Translations under genes and position numbers: made by a program | Notes under the pieces: model-generated | The model's input: only the letters and a program-made list of their open reading frames with translations | Database searches by the model: none | What the model was told of the DNA's origin: nothing | Source: Paraburkholderia kirstenboschensis | GTDB taxonomy: Bacteria > Pseudomonadota > Gammaproteobacteria > Burkholderiales > Burkholderiaceae | Direction of reading: 5' to 3' | Length of the DNA stretch: 64,000 bases | Assembly: GCF_904848585.1 (NCBI RefSeq) | Contig: NZ_CAJHCR010000003.1 | Coordinates: 310,001 to 374,000, forward strand | Part shown: positions 53,845-63,586 of the stretch, piece after piece | How the letters are laid out: each line of letters opens with the position of its first letter | Numbering within the stretch: position 1 is the first letter of the stretch

Positions 53845-54159
53845 ATGAAACGCAATCTTCTCGCAGGTCTTGCTCTCTCGCTGCTCGCCAGCGCGCCGGT
53901 ATTTGCACAAAGCAACGGCGGCGGCAACGGCATCGGCCACGCTGGTACTTACCAGACTCAACCGACCTCGACGACAAGCGGAAAAACACGCGCCGAAGTG
54001 CAGGCCGAAGTGGTCGCCGCATATCGTGACGGTTCGCTGCCTTCGCTCAATCGCACGAGCTACCCGAACAAAGGTCTGATCGGCCAGACGCAAGCCGCAC
54101 GAATCGCGTTGCAGGAAGGCGCGAACGGCGACGTCACGCGTGTGGCTAATGGGCAGTAA
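53845..54159 (+). CDS. DUF4148-family secreted small protein
   Basis: A 104-residue periplasmic or secreted protein. The signal peptide MKRNLLAGLALSLLASAPVFA is followed by a Gly/Thr/Ser-rich linker and the DUF4148 block KTRAEVQAEVVAAYRDGSLPSLNRTSYP. This family is expanded in Burkholderiaceae; function unknown. CAGGAG precedes the ATG by 7 nt. Confidence 0.87.
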   Translation: MKRNLLAGLALSLLASAPVFAQSNGGGNGIGHAGTYQTQPTSTTSGKTRAEVQAEVVAAYRDGSLPSLNRTSYPNKGLIGQTQAARIALQEGANGDVTRVANGQ

Positions 54160-54284
54160 CAGGTACTAAGCGGGCACTAAGCGGGGCACTGAGCACAGAG
54201 GAAAGCGGACGCCAGAACCGTTAGTTTTCCGGAATAAATGCGAATCGCCGCGATAGCTTTCCACTCTTCACAAAGGAGTACATC

Positions 54285-54359
54285 ATGACACCATCGGAAC
54301 TGGATCATTGGAATACGGACGCCGCCGTCTGGACACCGTATCGCGCACCGCAACGTTAA
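54285..54359 (+). CDS. Small protein of 24 residues
   Basis: The reading frame is MTPSELDHWNTDAAVWTPYR then APQR and TAA. AAAGGAG stands 6 nt before the ATG, a near-ideal Shine-Dalgarno, and the ATG-to-stop unit is followed after 20 bp by a GC-rich hairpin. The sequence is Trp/Thr/Pro-rich and has no membrane segment. It could be an independent small protein or the start of a decayed gene. No family recognised. Confidence 0.45.
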   Translation: MTPSELDHWNTDAAVWTPYRAPQR

Positions 54360-54379
54360 GTGTGGCGCGCCATTGCAGT

Positions 54380-54402
54380 GCGGGCCGCACGAAGCGGCCC
54401 GC
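54380..54402. terminator. Convergent hairpin between the small ORF and the nucleoside permease gene
   Basis: GCGGGCCGC (54380-54388) pairs with GCGGCCCGC (54394-54402) around ACGAA. There is little T-run on either strand; it can serve both convergent units as a weak terminator. Confidence 0.55.
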
Positions 54403-54416
54403 TTGCAACAAGCCGG

Positions 54417-55490
54417 TTAGCGCCTGGGCACGCCTTCGCGCCATTCGCTCCAGTGCGTGACAATGTCCTGCACGAGCGGATTACCCGAGCGGTATAGATT
54501 TTCGAGAGCAATCGTGAAGCCGCCTTGCGCGGAGTAGTTCAGCAGATTGTCGGCGCTGGTCTGTCCGTCGTAAGGACGGTCGAAATCAGAGCCCGCACGC
54601 ACCACGGCAACGCGGTTCAAATCGACCTTATGCACCGAAGCCGCGCGTTTTAGCGCTTCATACGTGGCATTGTCTTCCTGCTGCGTGGTGCAATACACGC
54701 CCTTTTCATCCGTCAAGATCTTGGTCCAGTCGCGAGCCCGTTGCCCCAGCAGCGTGCCCGACCACCACGTATCGCCGGCGAGCGTATCGCATTGAATGAC
54801 GGTCGGCGATTGATTAGCCGGCGGGTACGAATACTTGGCACGCGCGGCCTGCGCCTGCGCGTTGTCGGAAAGCACCACGTTGCGCGACAAGGCGAATGCA
54901 GTATCGGCGAGTCGCGTATTGAGCTTGAACACTTCGGTCCGGTAATCGAGCGGCGGCTTTTCTGAAGGGCTTTTTGTGTTGATCCCAAGATAGCCGGTAT
55001 TCCAGCCGGCCGGAATCTCGCGCCCGTCGATCTCCCATTGAATGCCGAAGTCGACAAGGTACTTGGCCCACGCAGCGGATCCGACCGTGCCCCGTTGAGG
55101 ATCGATGCCGGCAATACCCGCCACCATAAAATACGTATGCCGCAAATCGAAACGCGGTGAGAACGTCAATGCCATGATCGACGCCGCGGCGTTCGTGTGG
55201 CCCATGCCGGTCGTCATCACGCATACATCCTGACGGTTGCAATGCACTGCCGGGTAATCGGGCGACAGGCCGTCCACCGGAATATCGCGCCATGGCCCGA
55301 GCTTATCCAGCCACACCTGGCCCTCCGGACCGAACATCGAAATGATCATCACCTTGACTGGCCGCCCGCGCGAGCCGCCGCCGTCATGCGAGAAATCGTC
55401 GTTGTCGTCCGCGCTTGCCGGCCCGGAGGTAAAGGCCGCGCATGCCGCGAGTGCAATGACGGAGAGAGCGCCTAATGTGCGAGTCAGCAT
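54417..55490 (-). CDS. Purine nucleoside permease (NUP) family protein
   Basis: A 357-residue protein with a signal peptide (MLTRTLGALSVIALAACAAFTSGPASA) and the NUP family core VKVMIISMFGPEGQVWLDKLGPWRDI, TTGMGHTNAAASIMALTFSPRFDLRHTYFMVAGIAGIDP. A possible lipobox (ALAAC) is present. The name comes from fungal members; the bacterial proteins are exported and resemble nucleoside phosphorylases, so periplasmic nucleoside binding or cleavage is as likely as transport. Confidence 0.87.
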   Translation of the reverse strand: MLTRTLGALSVIALAACAAFTSGPASADDNDDFSHDGGGSRGRPVKVMIISMFGPEGQVWLDKLGPWRDIPVDGLSPDYPAVHCNRQDVCVMTTGMGHTNAAASIMALTFSPRFDLRHTYFMVAGIAGIDPQRGTVGSAAWAKYLVDFGIQWEIDGREIPAGWNTGYLGINTKSPSEKPPLDYRTEVFKLNTRLADTAFALSRNVVLSDNAQAQAARAKYSYPPANQSPTVIQCDTLAGDTWWSGTLLGQRARDWTKILTDEKGVYCTTQQEDNATYEALKRAASVHKVDLNRVAVVRAGSDFDRPYDGQTSADNLLNYSAQGGFTIALENLYRSGNPLVQDIVTHWSEWREGVPRR

Positions 55491-55596
55491 CGTGATCTTC
55501 CTTTTGCTTGTGATGCAGTTTGGGAGAGTGCCGCCTTCAAGCCGAAGGAAGTATAGATGCGAAGAAATTATTTTCCACTACATGAAGCGCGGGTTG

Positions 55597-55628
55597 CGTG
55601 ACTCGCGCAAAGACCTTCGCGAGTCACG
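55597..55628 (-). terminator. Hairpin downstream of the CDF gene
   Basis: CGTGACTCGCG (55597-55607) and CGCGAGTCACG (55618-55628) are perfect 11-nt arms with a 10-nt loop, 18 bp after the CDF stop. There is no T-run on the minus strand. Confidence 0.5.
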
Positions 55629-55646
55629 TGCGCAGAAAAGGCATGG

Positions 55647-56552
55647 TTAGGCGCGCGGCACGTCTGGTTCAAAAAACACCCAGCGCACCTGCGGAAATGC
55701 GGCTTGCAAATCTGCCTCGATCACGTTGATCGCGTCGACCATCGCGCGGCCGCTCGCGTAGTCGATCATTTCAGCCTGCACGGCGACCACCACATGACGT
55801 CCCCATTGCAGAGTAATCATATTGATGATGCTGCGAATCTCACCGCGTGCGCGCAAATGCGCCTCGATTGCGCGGCGCACTTCGGGGCTTGCCGATTCGC
55901 CGACGATCATCGACTTCACCTCGCGCGCCACGAGCCATGCGATCACCATCAGCAGCAAACCAACGGCTATGGAACCAAGCGCGTCATAGACGGCATTGCC
56001 GGTCACCAAAGTGAGCAGCACGGCGGCGAAGGCCATCGCCAAGCCGGCCAGCGCGGCAATATCCTCGCCCGCGACGACCAGCAACTCGGACTCGCGGGTT
56101 TCCCGGAACCAGCGCCAGAGCGCTTTCTCCGGGTGCACCCTGCGGATCTCCTTCATCGCGCCCCACAGCGAGAACGCCTCCAGCACCACGGAAACGCCGA
56201 GCACGACAAGCGCGACATACGCATACTGCAGAGGCTCCCGCGCGACCAGCCGATGCACGCCTTCGTACACTGAAAACGCGCCGCCGACAAAGAACAGCAG
56301 CAGCGCGACCAGCAGCGAATAAAAGTTGATCTCACGGCCCCCGCCCATCGGATGCAACGGGCTTGCCGGCCGGCGCGCCTGGCGCAGGCCGAAGAGCAGC
56401 AGCAATTGATTACCGCAGTCGGCGGTGGAGTGAATAGCTTCCGCGAACATCGAACCGGAACCGGTGAACGAGGCAGCGGCGAACTTGCAGACGGCAATGC
56501 CGAAGTTGGCAGCAAGCGCGTAAATAATGGCTTTCGGCGATTCTTCTTTCAT
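55647..56552 (-). CDS. Cation diffusion facilitator (SLC30A9-like subgroup)
   Basis: A 301-residue inner-membrane metal/proton antiporter with six helices. The first metal-site motif in helix 2 is HSTADCGNQ (HxxxD). The helix 5 equivalent is GEDIAALAG with Glu-Asp instead of HxxxD, as in the ZnT9/SLC30A9-like branch. The C-terminal domain is GRHVVVAVQAEMIDYASGRAMVDAINVIEADLQ. It probably exports a divalent metal, possibly Zn2+, Mn2+ or Fe2+. It is transcribed away from the GDH gene end. Confidence 0.88.
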   Translation of the reverse strand: MKEESPKAIIYALAANFGIAVCKFAAASFTGSGSMFAEAIHSTADCGNQLLLLFGLRQARRPASPLHPMGGGREINFYSLLVALLLFFVGGAFSVYEGVHRLVAREPLQYAYVALVVLGVSVVLEAFSLWGAMKEIRRVHPEKALWRWFRETRESELLVVAGEDIAALAGLAMAFAAVLLTLVTGNAVYDALGSIAVGLLLMVIAWLVAREVKSMIVGESASPEVRRAIEAHLRARGEIRSIINMITLQWGRHVVVAVQAEMIDYASGRAMVDAINVIEADLQAAFPQVRWVFFEPDVPRA

Positions 56553-56709
56553 CGTCGTGGAGGGCGTTAGTCAATTTTCAAAAGGCTTTCAACTGCCGGG
56601 AATCCGTATTATGGACATGCCGGGCAGCGTGCGTCCAACCGCGGCGCTCTGCGCACCGCGCGCTTGGACCTTCAACCAGCCTTTCTTTACCGCTTCCTCC
56701 ACGCAATGC

Positions 56710-59700
56710 TCATGCCCTCTCGAGCGCAGCCATTTCCCGGACGATCACCAGCAGCATCGACAGGCTTGCTCCGCCGGTGGCCCTGAGGTCGGCAAGCAGC
56801 CGAGCATAGCGCTCGAGTTGCATAGCGCGCTTGTCGCGCCATGCTTGAACCAGCGCGTCGGGCGTGGCTGCGTCGTCGGCGCCGGCGAGCGCACTCATCG
56901 TAAGCGCGCGTTTGAGGCGCGCGAGTTCGGCCAATGCGGATGCGCGCGCCAGCATGTCCCAGTGCGACGGCGCAGGCAGCGCAGCCGCGCGTTCGCTGAT
57001 CCAGTTGTAGTTGAGCAGCGTGCCGAGCGCGAAGTAGACGCCCGCCACCAGTTCGAGCTTGCGCTCGCACGTGGACGCCACTTCGGCGATATCGAGCAGC
57101 GACGCTGAAATCTCGCCGCTCGCAATGCGCACCGCGAGTTCACTATCGACGCCCGCGTCGACGAGCACACGTTGGCGTTCGGATAGCGCTTCGAGATCGG
57201 CAGCCGGCAGCAAAGCGGGCCACTGCGGCGCGAGACGCTGCGCGGCCTCACGGCAACGCGCGAGCAGACCGGTCACGTCGTCGCTGTTCACGCTCGGCGA
57301 CGACAGATGCCGCAGGAACCACAACGCCGAACGTTCGACAAGCCGTGCAACTTCGACGAACATGCGCGCCTGCACGTCGTCGGCGACGCGGTTATCCAGC
57401 GCGTCGATGCTGCGCCATACATCGTCGAGATCGAAGACATCGCGGGCCATGATGCAGGCCCGCACGATGTCGCCGGGCTGCGCATCGGTTTCCTCCATCA
57501 GCCGATGCACGAACTCGCAGCCCACGCGGTTTACCAACGCGTTGGTCAGATACGTCGCAAGGATTTCGCGGCGCAGCGGATGACGCTGCATCGGCTCGCT
57601 GAAGCGCTGGCGTAAAGGCTTCGGGAAATACTCGATCAACATGTCGCTGACGAGCGGGTCTTCGGGCACTGAAGAATCGAGCAGCGCGTCGTACAGCCAC
57701 ATCTTGCTGTACGCGAGCAGCACCGCGCGCTCGGGCGTGGTGAGCCCTTGTTTCGCAGCCTGCCGCTCGGCCACTTCTTCGTCGTTCGGTAGAAACTCGA
57801 TTGCACGATTCAGGCGACCCGCGCGTTCCAGATAGCGCATCAGGCGCGTTTCAGCGTCGAGCAGTTCGACGCCATAGCGGCCCGCAATCGAAAGCGCCTG
57901 AGTCTGGTAATAGTTGTCCGTCAACACGAGCAGGCCGACTTCGTCGGTCATTTCCGCGAGCAGCGCGTTGCGCTGCTTGCCGGTCATCTCGCCGTCGGCC
58001 ACCACGAGTCCCAGCAGAATCTTGATGTTGACCTCATGGTCGGAACAGTCGACACCTGCCGAGTTGTCTATTGCATCGGTATTGATGCGACCGCCGCGCT
58101 GCGCGAATTCAATGCGGCCGAGTTGCGTGAGCCCCAGATTGCCGCCTTCGGCTACAACCTTGCAGCGCAAGTCCGCCCCGTTCACACGGATCGCATCGTT
58201 CGCGCGGTCGCCCACCTGCAGGTGCGTTTCACGCGAGGCCTTCACATAAGTGCCGATGCCGCCGTTGTAGAGCAGGTCGACGGGCGCCTGCAGAATTGCG
58301 CGCATCAGTTCGGCCGGCGAGAGCGCCGCCGCGCTGATGCCGAGTACCGACTGCACGGCCGGCGACAGGGCAATGGTCTTCGCCGTGCGCGGAAACACGC
58401 CGCCGCCCGCTGAAATCAGCGAAGGGTCGTAGTCGGCCCAACTCGATCGATCGAGAAGAAAGAGACGTCCACGCTCGGCAAGACTGGACGCCGGATCGGG
58501 ATTCGGGTCCAGGAAAATATGCCGATGATCGAACGCGGCCACGAGCCTGATATGCGGCGACAACAGCATGCCATTACCGAACACGTCACCGGACATATCG
58601 CCGATACCGACCACCGTGAAGTCCATCGTCTGCGTATCGACGCCCATTTCGCGGAAATGCCGCTTGACGGACTCCCAGGCGCCGCGCGCCGTGATCGCCA
58701 TTTTCTTGTGGTCGTAGCCGACCGAGCCGCCCGACGCAAACGCGTCGTCGAGCCAGAAACCGTATTCCTGCGAGATCGCGTTGGCGTAGTCGGAGAACGT
58801 GGCCGTGCCTTTGTCGGCGGCGACCACCAGATACGGATCATCGGGATCGTGCCGTACCACGTCGCGCGGAGGCACGACTGTCGTGCCCGCGAGGTTGTCG
58901 GTCAGATCGAGCAAACCACGCAGGAACGTTTGATAGCACGCAATGCCTTCGCGCATCCATGTGTCGCGTTCCGTTTGCGGCGGGGGGTTCTTCACGACGA
59001 AGCCGCCCTTCGAGCCGACCGGCACGATCACGACGTTCTTCACCATTTGCGCCTTCATCAGACCCAGCACTTCAGTGCGGAAGTCCTCGCGACGGTCCGA
59101 CCAGCGCAAGCCGCCGCGCGCCACACGTCCACCACGCAAATGCACGCCTTCGACGCGCGGCGAGTAGACCCATATCTCGAACATCGGCTTCGGCTCGGGC
59201 AAACCGGGCACTTGCGCCGGGTTGAACTTGAACGATAGATACGGCTTCGGCTTTCCGTCCGCATCGAACACGTAATAGTTGGTGCGCTGCGTGGCCTTGA
59301 TCACACCGAGAAACTGCCGCAGTATCCGATCCTCGTCGAGATTCGGCACCTGGTCGAGCGCGCTGTCGATTGTCTTCAGCAAACCCTCCACGCGCGCCTC
59401 ACGCGTGTCGCCCAATGACGGATCGAAGCGCGCGACGAAGAGTTCGACCAGCATGCGCGCAATCGCGGGATTTCCGGTCACCGCACGCTCGATATACGCA
59501 TCGCTGAATGTGGAGCCCACCTGCCGCAGATACTTCGCATACGCACGCAGTATCGTCACTTCGCGCGCGCTCAATTGCGCGCGCAGAACGAGACGGTTGA
59601 AGTCGTCGCTTTCTATCGCGCCGGTCCACACCTGCTCGAACGCATCTTCGAAAAGATCCTTCACGCGCTCGATGTCGAACTCGGCGTCGTCGGCAAGTTC

Positions 59701-61563
59701 GAGCCCGAAGTCGTGAATCCACGCAGGCGTCGCGCCGAGCGCTTCGATCAGATACGGCCGCTCTTCATCGACACGCACGCCCAGGTGTTCGAGCATCGGC
59801 AAACTGCGCGACAACGCGATCGGCATTCCCGCCCGATAGACCTTGAAGCGGAATGCGCGCGGCCCTGCTTCGATTGGACGATACAGGTTCATCGCGAGGC
59901 GCTCGCTGCCCTGCACGCGCTCGATCAGTTCGATGTCGCGTACCGCCGTGCGCGCGGCATAGTCGTCGCGATAGCCGGGCGGAAACGAATCCGCGTAGTG
60001 CTGTAGCAGACGGTTGCCCTGCTCTTCACCGAACGCGTCGAGCAACGCATCGGCGAGATCGTCCTGCCAGCGGCGCGCGACCTGCACGAGACGCGCTTCG
60101 AGTTCGCGCGTATCGACATCCGGCATGCCGCCCGGCTTCGCATGCACGACGAAGTGAATGCGCGCGAGCGTCGATTCGGAAAGCAGCGGCGTGAACTCGA
60201 CGCTCGCTCCGTTGAATGCGTCGGTGAGCAGATTGGCGATACGTTGCCGCAAATCGGTGTTGTATTTGTCACGCGGCACGAACACGAGGCACGACACGAA
60301 GCGGTCGAAGCGGTCGCGCCGCACAAAAAGGCGCGTGCGCTGATGCTCCTGCAAACGGAGCACGCCGAGCGCAATATCGTAGAGCTGGTTCTCGTCGGCC
60401 TGGAACAGTTCGTCGCGCGGATACGTTTCCAGCACCGTCACGAGCGATTTCGCCAGATGACCTTTCGGCAAGAATCCGGCCCTCCTCACGATGTTCGCGC
60501 ATTTGCGCCGAACGATCGGAATTTCGGCCGCCGACAGAAAATAAGCGGTCGACGTGTAGAGGCCGATGAAGCGCCGCTCGCCGACCACCTTGCCGTCAGC
60601 GCCGGTCAGTTTGATGCCGACATAATCCAGATAGCCGGGCCGATGCACGGTTGCCCGCGAGTTGGCCTTGGTCAGGAAGATCGGCGAGGCGCTCGAAATG
60701 ATTTCGGCTGCGGCCGGTGGCAAGACCGTCACTTCTGCAGTCGCTGCGGCTCCATCCACGGTCCGCAGTTCGTCGCGCATGATGCCGAGGCCCGAGCCCG
60801 GCACCGCGCGCAATCCGTAGCCCGTGCCCTGCTGCACGAGTTCGTAGTCGCGGTGGCCGAGAAAGGTGAAATGATCGGCGACCATCCATTCGAGAAACGC
60901 GCGCGCTTCCATTGCATCCGGCCCGCTCTCGCCGGCCTTCATGGTTTTGATCGTGACGCGCGCGAGCTCCACTATCTTCGGCCAGTCTTCAACCGCGGCG
61001 CGCACGTCGCGCAGTACTTTCGCGATGTCGTCGCGCAGCGCGTCCAGTTTCGCCGCGTCGCCGCAACGGTCGACTTCGAAGTGAATGAACGAGGCCAATT
61101 GCGAGCGCGTGTCGGCGGCCTCTTCCGCGCCCTGCGTGACACGCGCGATGTCGCCGTCGGCAGCGCGCCAGATGCGAAACACTGGATGCACGACCGAATG
61201 CAGCGCGAGCCCTTGCCGGTTGACCGCCATCGAAACGGAATCGACCAGAAACGGCATGTCGTCGTTGACGATTTCGATCACCGTGTGATCGGAATGCCAG
61301 CCATGCTGTTCGAGAATCGGGTTGTAGACGCGCAGTCTTTCCTTGCCGGGGACGAAGCGCTGGGCGGTCTGCCAGTGCGCGAGCGCGGCGCCGTACAGAT
61401 CGGGAATGGAGCGGCTTTGCAGATCGTCGGCGTCGACGAAATCGTAGTAGTGCCGCAGAAAGGGCTCGACGATGTGAAACGTCGGCTCGGGCAAACGCCC
61501 TCGTGCAAACTCGACGACATCGTTCAGCAAGTGCGTGACGGCTTCTTCGTTCTTTGCTTGCAT
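56710..61563 (-). CDS. NAD-specific glutamate dehydrogenase, 180-kDa class
   Basis: Oxidatively deaminates glutamate to 2-oxoglutarate, NAD-dependent, in the cytoplasm. The 1617 residues match the LS-180 (GDH4) class, with a long N-terminal ACT-containing region, a central catalytic core (KNVVIVPVGSKGGFVVKNPPP, SYDHKKMAITARGAWESVKRHF around genome 58640-59010) and a C-terminal helical region. The start is ATG at 61563 with GGGGAG upstream. It lies alone between a CDF transporter and a hydrolase/peptidase pair. Confidence 0.95.
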   Translation of the reverse strand: MQAKNEEAVTHLLNDVVEFARGRLPEPTFHIVEPFLRHYYDFVDADDLQSRSIPDLYGAALAHWQTAQRFVPGKERLRVYNPILEQHGWHSDHTVIEIVNDDMPFLVDSVSMAVNRQGLALHSVVHPVFRIWRAADGDIARVTQGAEEAADTRSQLASFIHFEVDRCGDAAKLDALRDDIAKVLRDVRAAVEDWPKIVELARVTIKTMKAGESGPDAMEARAFLEWMVADHFTFLGHRDYELVQQGTGYGLRAVPGSGLGIMRDELRTVDGAAATAEVTVLPPAAAEIISSASPIFLTKANSRATVHRPGYLDYVGIKLTGADGKVVGERRFIGLYTSTAYFLSAAEIPIVRRKCANIVRRAGFLPKGHLAKSLVTVLETYPRDELFQADENQLYDIALGVLRLQEHQRTRLFVRRDRFDRFVSCLVFVPRDKYNTDLRQRIANLLTDAFNGASVEFTPLLSESTLARIHFVVHAKPGGMPDVDTRELEARLVQVARRWQDDLADALLDAFGEEQGNRLLQHYADSFPPGYRDDYAARTAVRDIELIERVQGSERLAMNLYRPIEAGPRAFRFKVYRAGMPIALSRSLPMLEHLGVRVDEERPYLIEALGATPAWIHDFGLELADDAEFDIERVKDLFEDAFEQVWTGAIESDDFNRLVLRAQLSAREVTILRAYAKYLRQVGSTFSDAYIERAVTGNPAIARMLVELFVARFDPSLGDTREARVEGLLKTIDSALDQVPNLDEDRILRQFLGVIKATQRTNYYVFDADGKPKPYLSFKFNPAQVPGLPEPKPMFEIWVYSPRVEGVHLRGGRVARGGLRWSDRREDFRTEVLGLMKAQMVKNVVIVPVGSKGGFVVKNPPPQTERDTWMREGIACYQTFLRGLLDLTDNLAGTTVVPPRDVVRHDPDDPYLVVAADKGTATFSDYANAISQEYGFWLDDAFASGGSVGYDHKKMAITARGAWESVKRHFREMGVDTQTMDFTVVGIGDMSGDVFGNGMLLSPHIRLVAAFDHRHIFLDPNPDPASSLAERGRLFLLDRSSWADYDPSLISAGGGVFPRTAKTIALSPAVQSVLGISAAALSPAELMRAILQAPVDLLYNGGIGTYVKASRETHLQVGDRANDAIRVNGADLRCKVVAEGGNLGLTQLGRIEFAQRGGRINTDAIDNSAGVDCSDHEVNIKILLGLVVADGEMTGKQRNALLAEMTDEVGLLVLTDNYYQTQALSIAGRYGVELLDAETRLMRYLERAGRLNRAIEFLPNDEEVAERQAAKQGLTTPERAVLLAYSKMWLYDALLDSSVPEDPLVSDMLIEYFPKPLRQRFSEPMQRHPLRREILATYLTNALVNRVGCEFVHRLMEETDAQPGDIVRACIMARDVFDLDDVWRSIDALDNRVADDVQARMFVEVARLVERSALWFLRHLSSPSVNSDDVTGLLARCREAAQRLAPQWPALLPAADLEALSERQRVLVDAGVDSELAVRIASGEISASLLDIAEVASTCERKLELVAGVYFALGTLLNYNWISERAAALPAPSHWDMLARASALAELARLKRALTMSALAGADDAATPDALVQAWRDKRAMQLERYARLLADLRATGGASLSMLLVIVREMAALERA

Positions 61564-61718
61564 GATGAACTCCCCGGCTGGCGGCAATGGCGAGAATCGC
61601 CCGGATCGCATGCATCGTCTGAAGGAGGATTATGCGCCTGCACGCCGCAATGCGACCGCCGCGGCGACTTAGGTTATACCCGCTGCCCGGCCGTATGCTG
61701 CAAGCGCGCAATCGCCAT

Positions 61719-62555
61719 TTACCGCATGCGTTCCGTTTCGACTGCTTCGTGCGCAAGCCATGCGCTCACCTGTCCGCCGACCCACGCGGGATCGTCGTGC
61801 GGCAGATCGTGGCCCGCCCATGCATGCTCGCGATGATGCGCGCCCCACGCTGCGGCTAGCTTCGTGGAACAAACCGGATCGACGAGCCGGTCGTCATGCG
61901 AAGAGAGAATCAGCAGCGGACAAGCCGGTTTCGCTGCGCCTGCGGTAAAGCGCGCCGCCGCCCATAACTGGCGCAACGCATTGCCGCGGCTCACCGGCGC
62001 GCTGCGTCGAATCATGCTCCATGATTGAAGATCGGCTTCAAGGGTATCGACGTTGTTGCACGTCAATCGATGAATGCCGCTCTCGGCGCGCACGGCGTCG
62101 CTCCAATGCATGGCGATTGTCAAAAGACCCGGCCATGCGGACGGACGCAGCCGCTCATGCACGCGGCTGAACGGACGCATGCTCGTGTTGATCAACACAA
62201 GCCGCCCGATTTCGGCGGGGTACTGTTGCGCCCAGGAGGTCGCGACCATGCCGCCGAGCGACATCGCCAGCACGTTGAATGGGCCGGGCGAGATTATGTC
62301 GGTTGGGCCGGTGCGCGCCACGCCTATACCGGCCGCGCCTAAGCCGGCCGCGCCTCCTTGCACAGCAGCAATGCGTACGAAGTCGACCATGTCAGCGACC
62401 GTCGCGGGCGCACGCAGATGCGCGAATTCGCCGTTGCCCGGCAAGTCGATCAAGCTCACGCCCGAAGCGCCCGTGGCTTCCCGTAACACATCAGGCAAAC
62501 GGCCCCAGTGACGTGTCTCGCGTGTCAGTCCGCGCAGCAGAATCCACGTGCTCAT
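61719..62555 (-). CDS. Alpha/beta hydrolase with inserted low-complexity loop
   Basis: A 278-residue alpha/beta-hydrolase-fold enzyme. The nucleophile is Ser99 in AMSLGGM, the acid lies in ILSSHDDRLVDP and the His in WAGHDLPHDDP. Residues 66-90 (GGAAGLGAAGIGVARTGPTD region) are a Gly/Ala repeat between strand and helix, encoded by imperfect CCGGCCGCGCC-type DNA repeats; relatives lack such a loop. Its ATG overlaps the stop of the upstream M14 peptidase gene (ATGA). Substrate unknown. Confidence 0.85.
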   Translation of the reverse strand: MSTWILLRGLTRETRHWGRLPDVLREATGASGVSLIDLPGNGEFAHLRAPATVADMVDFVRIAAVQGGAAGLGAAGIGVARTGPTDIISPGPFNVLAMSLGGMVATSWAQQYPAEIGRLVLINTSMRPFSRVHERLRPSAWPGLLTIAMHWSDAVRAESGIHRLTCNNVDTLEADLQSWSMIRRSAPVSRGNALRQLWAAARFTAGAAKPACPLLILSSHDDRLVDPVCSTKLAAAWGAHHREHAWAGHDLPHDDPAWVGGQVSAWLAHEAVETERMR

Positions 62556-63586
62556 GCGCTATCCGGCCTGTACCAGTGATCGATCGCGCTTTGCAGCAAT
62601 TGCTCGCGGCGATTGCCTTGAGGCAACCAGCGCTGCGCCGAAAAAACGGCGCGAGCCAGAAAATCGAGCAGGTTCGCGTGCCGCCGCAACACGCGCGCCG
62701 TGCGATGCGCCTTCACCGGATTGAACATCCCTTGACGCGAGAACAATTGCCGTGGGTTCTTCTTGATCCATAGCCACGAACCGAGTTCGAGCGTCATCGG
62801 CAGAAAGACGTTGGGTGCGGGCGCGCGGTCGTACGCGTAGTCCCACAGATCGCCATGCAGCAGATACTGATGGCTCTGCGGCTCGAACGTATACCCATGA
62901 TGCGGATGCGAACGCTCGAACATGGTTTTCAGCACGTACATTTCCGGCAGATGCGGCATCAGCTTGCGCGTGCGCGCGTACGGAAACCAGATGCTGTCGT
63001 TCCAGCCGTAACCCGAATGGCAATCGAGCGCGATGCTCAAGGGCCGCGCGGCCAGTTCCGTTTCAACTACCTGCAGCAGCGCGGCGGCCTCGGCTTCCAT
63101 CGGAGCGCCGAGGCGTCCGCGATACCACGGCAGCCACGCGCCGACGCGCTGGCCGCCCGCCAGCAGCGGCACGCGCTCGTCCGCGTTTTGCGGCGCGTTG
63201 CGCATCAGGTCGACGCCGTTCGGATTGGCTCGGGTGGCCGCCCACATGCCACCAGGATTGACTATCGGCACGAAGATAAGGCGAATCGACTGCAGTTGCC
63301 GGACCAGCAGTTCGTCCCATTCGAGCCGCGCAAGCAGCGCGCGCATGTAGTCGAGCACGAGTTGCGAGCCGATTCGCTCGAGTCCATGAATGCCGCCGAA
63401 GAAGCCGATGGCCGGCGCTTGCGGATCCGTCGAACCGATGCTCGCGGTATGCACGCCGAAACGCCGGCCGCGCACCGTCGTCTCGCAGAGCGTGCGGATC
63501 GCAAAGCTTGCGCTGCCCTGATCGAGGATCGCCCTGAGATCTTCGTACTCGGCAAAGCTGTCGGGAAGGAAGCTCAAAGGCTGCAT
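62552..63586 (-). CDS. M14-family zinc carboxypeptidase-like protein
   Basis: A 344-residue M14-fold hydrolase. The zinc ligands are GGIHGLERIG (HxxE) and the distal LDCHSGYG, with FVPIVNPGGMWAATRANPNGVDLMRN as substrate-groove motif. Could be a carboxypeptidase, amidase or succinylglutamate-desuccinylase-like deacylase. The ATG at 63586 gives the family-like start; a longer frame to 63697 adds hydrophobic residues of doubtful reality. It is coupled to the alpha/beta hydrolase by an ATGA overlap. Confidence 0.85.
   Translation of the reverse strand: MQPLSFLPDSFAEYEDLRAILDQGSASFAIRTLCETTVRGRRFGVHTASIGSTDPQAPAIGFFGGIHGLERIGSQLVLDYMRALLARLEWDELLVRQLQSIRLIFVPIVNPGGMWAATRANPNGVDLMRNAPQNADERVPLLAGGQRVGAWLPWYRGRLGAPMEAEAAALLQVVETELAARPLSIALDCHSGYGWNDSIWFPYARTRKLMPHLPEMYVLKTMFERSHPHHGYTFEPQSHQYLLHGDLWDYAYDRAPAPNVFLPMTLELGSWLWIKKNPRQLFSRQGMFNPVKAHRTARVLRRHANLLDFLARAVFSAQRWLPQGNRREQLLQSAIDHWYRPDSA

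Noticed and set aside
60142..61836. 564-codon frame opposite the glutamate dehydrogenase gene
   Set aside because: Antisense to a canonical 1617-residue enzyme; composition typical of shadow frames in GC-rich DNA.
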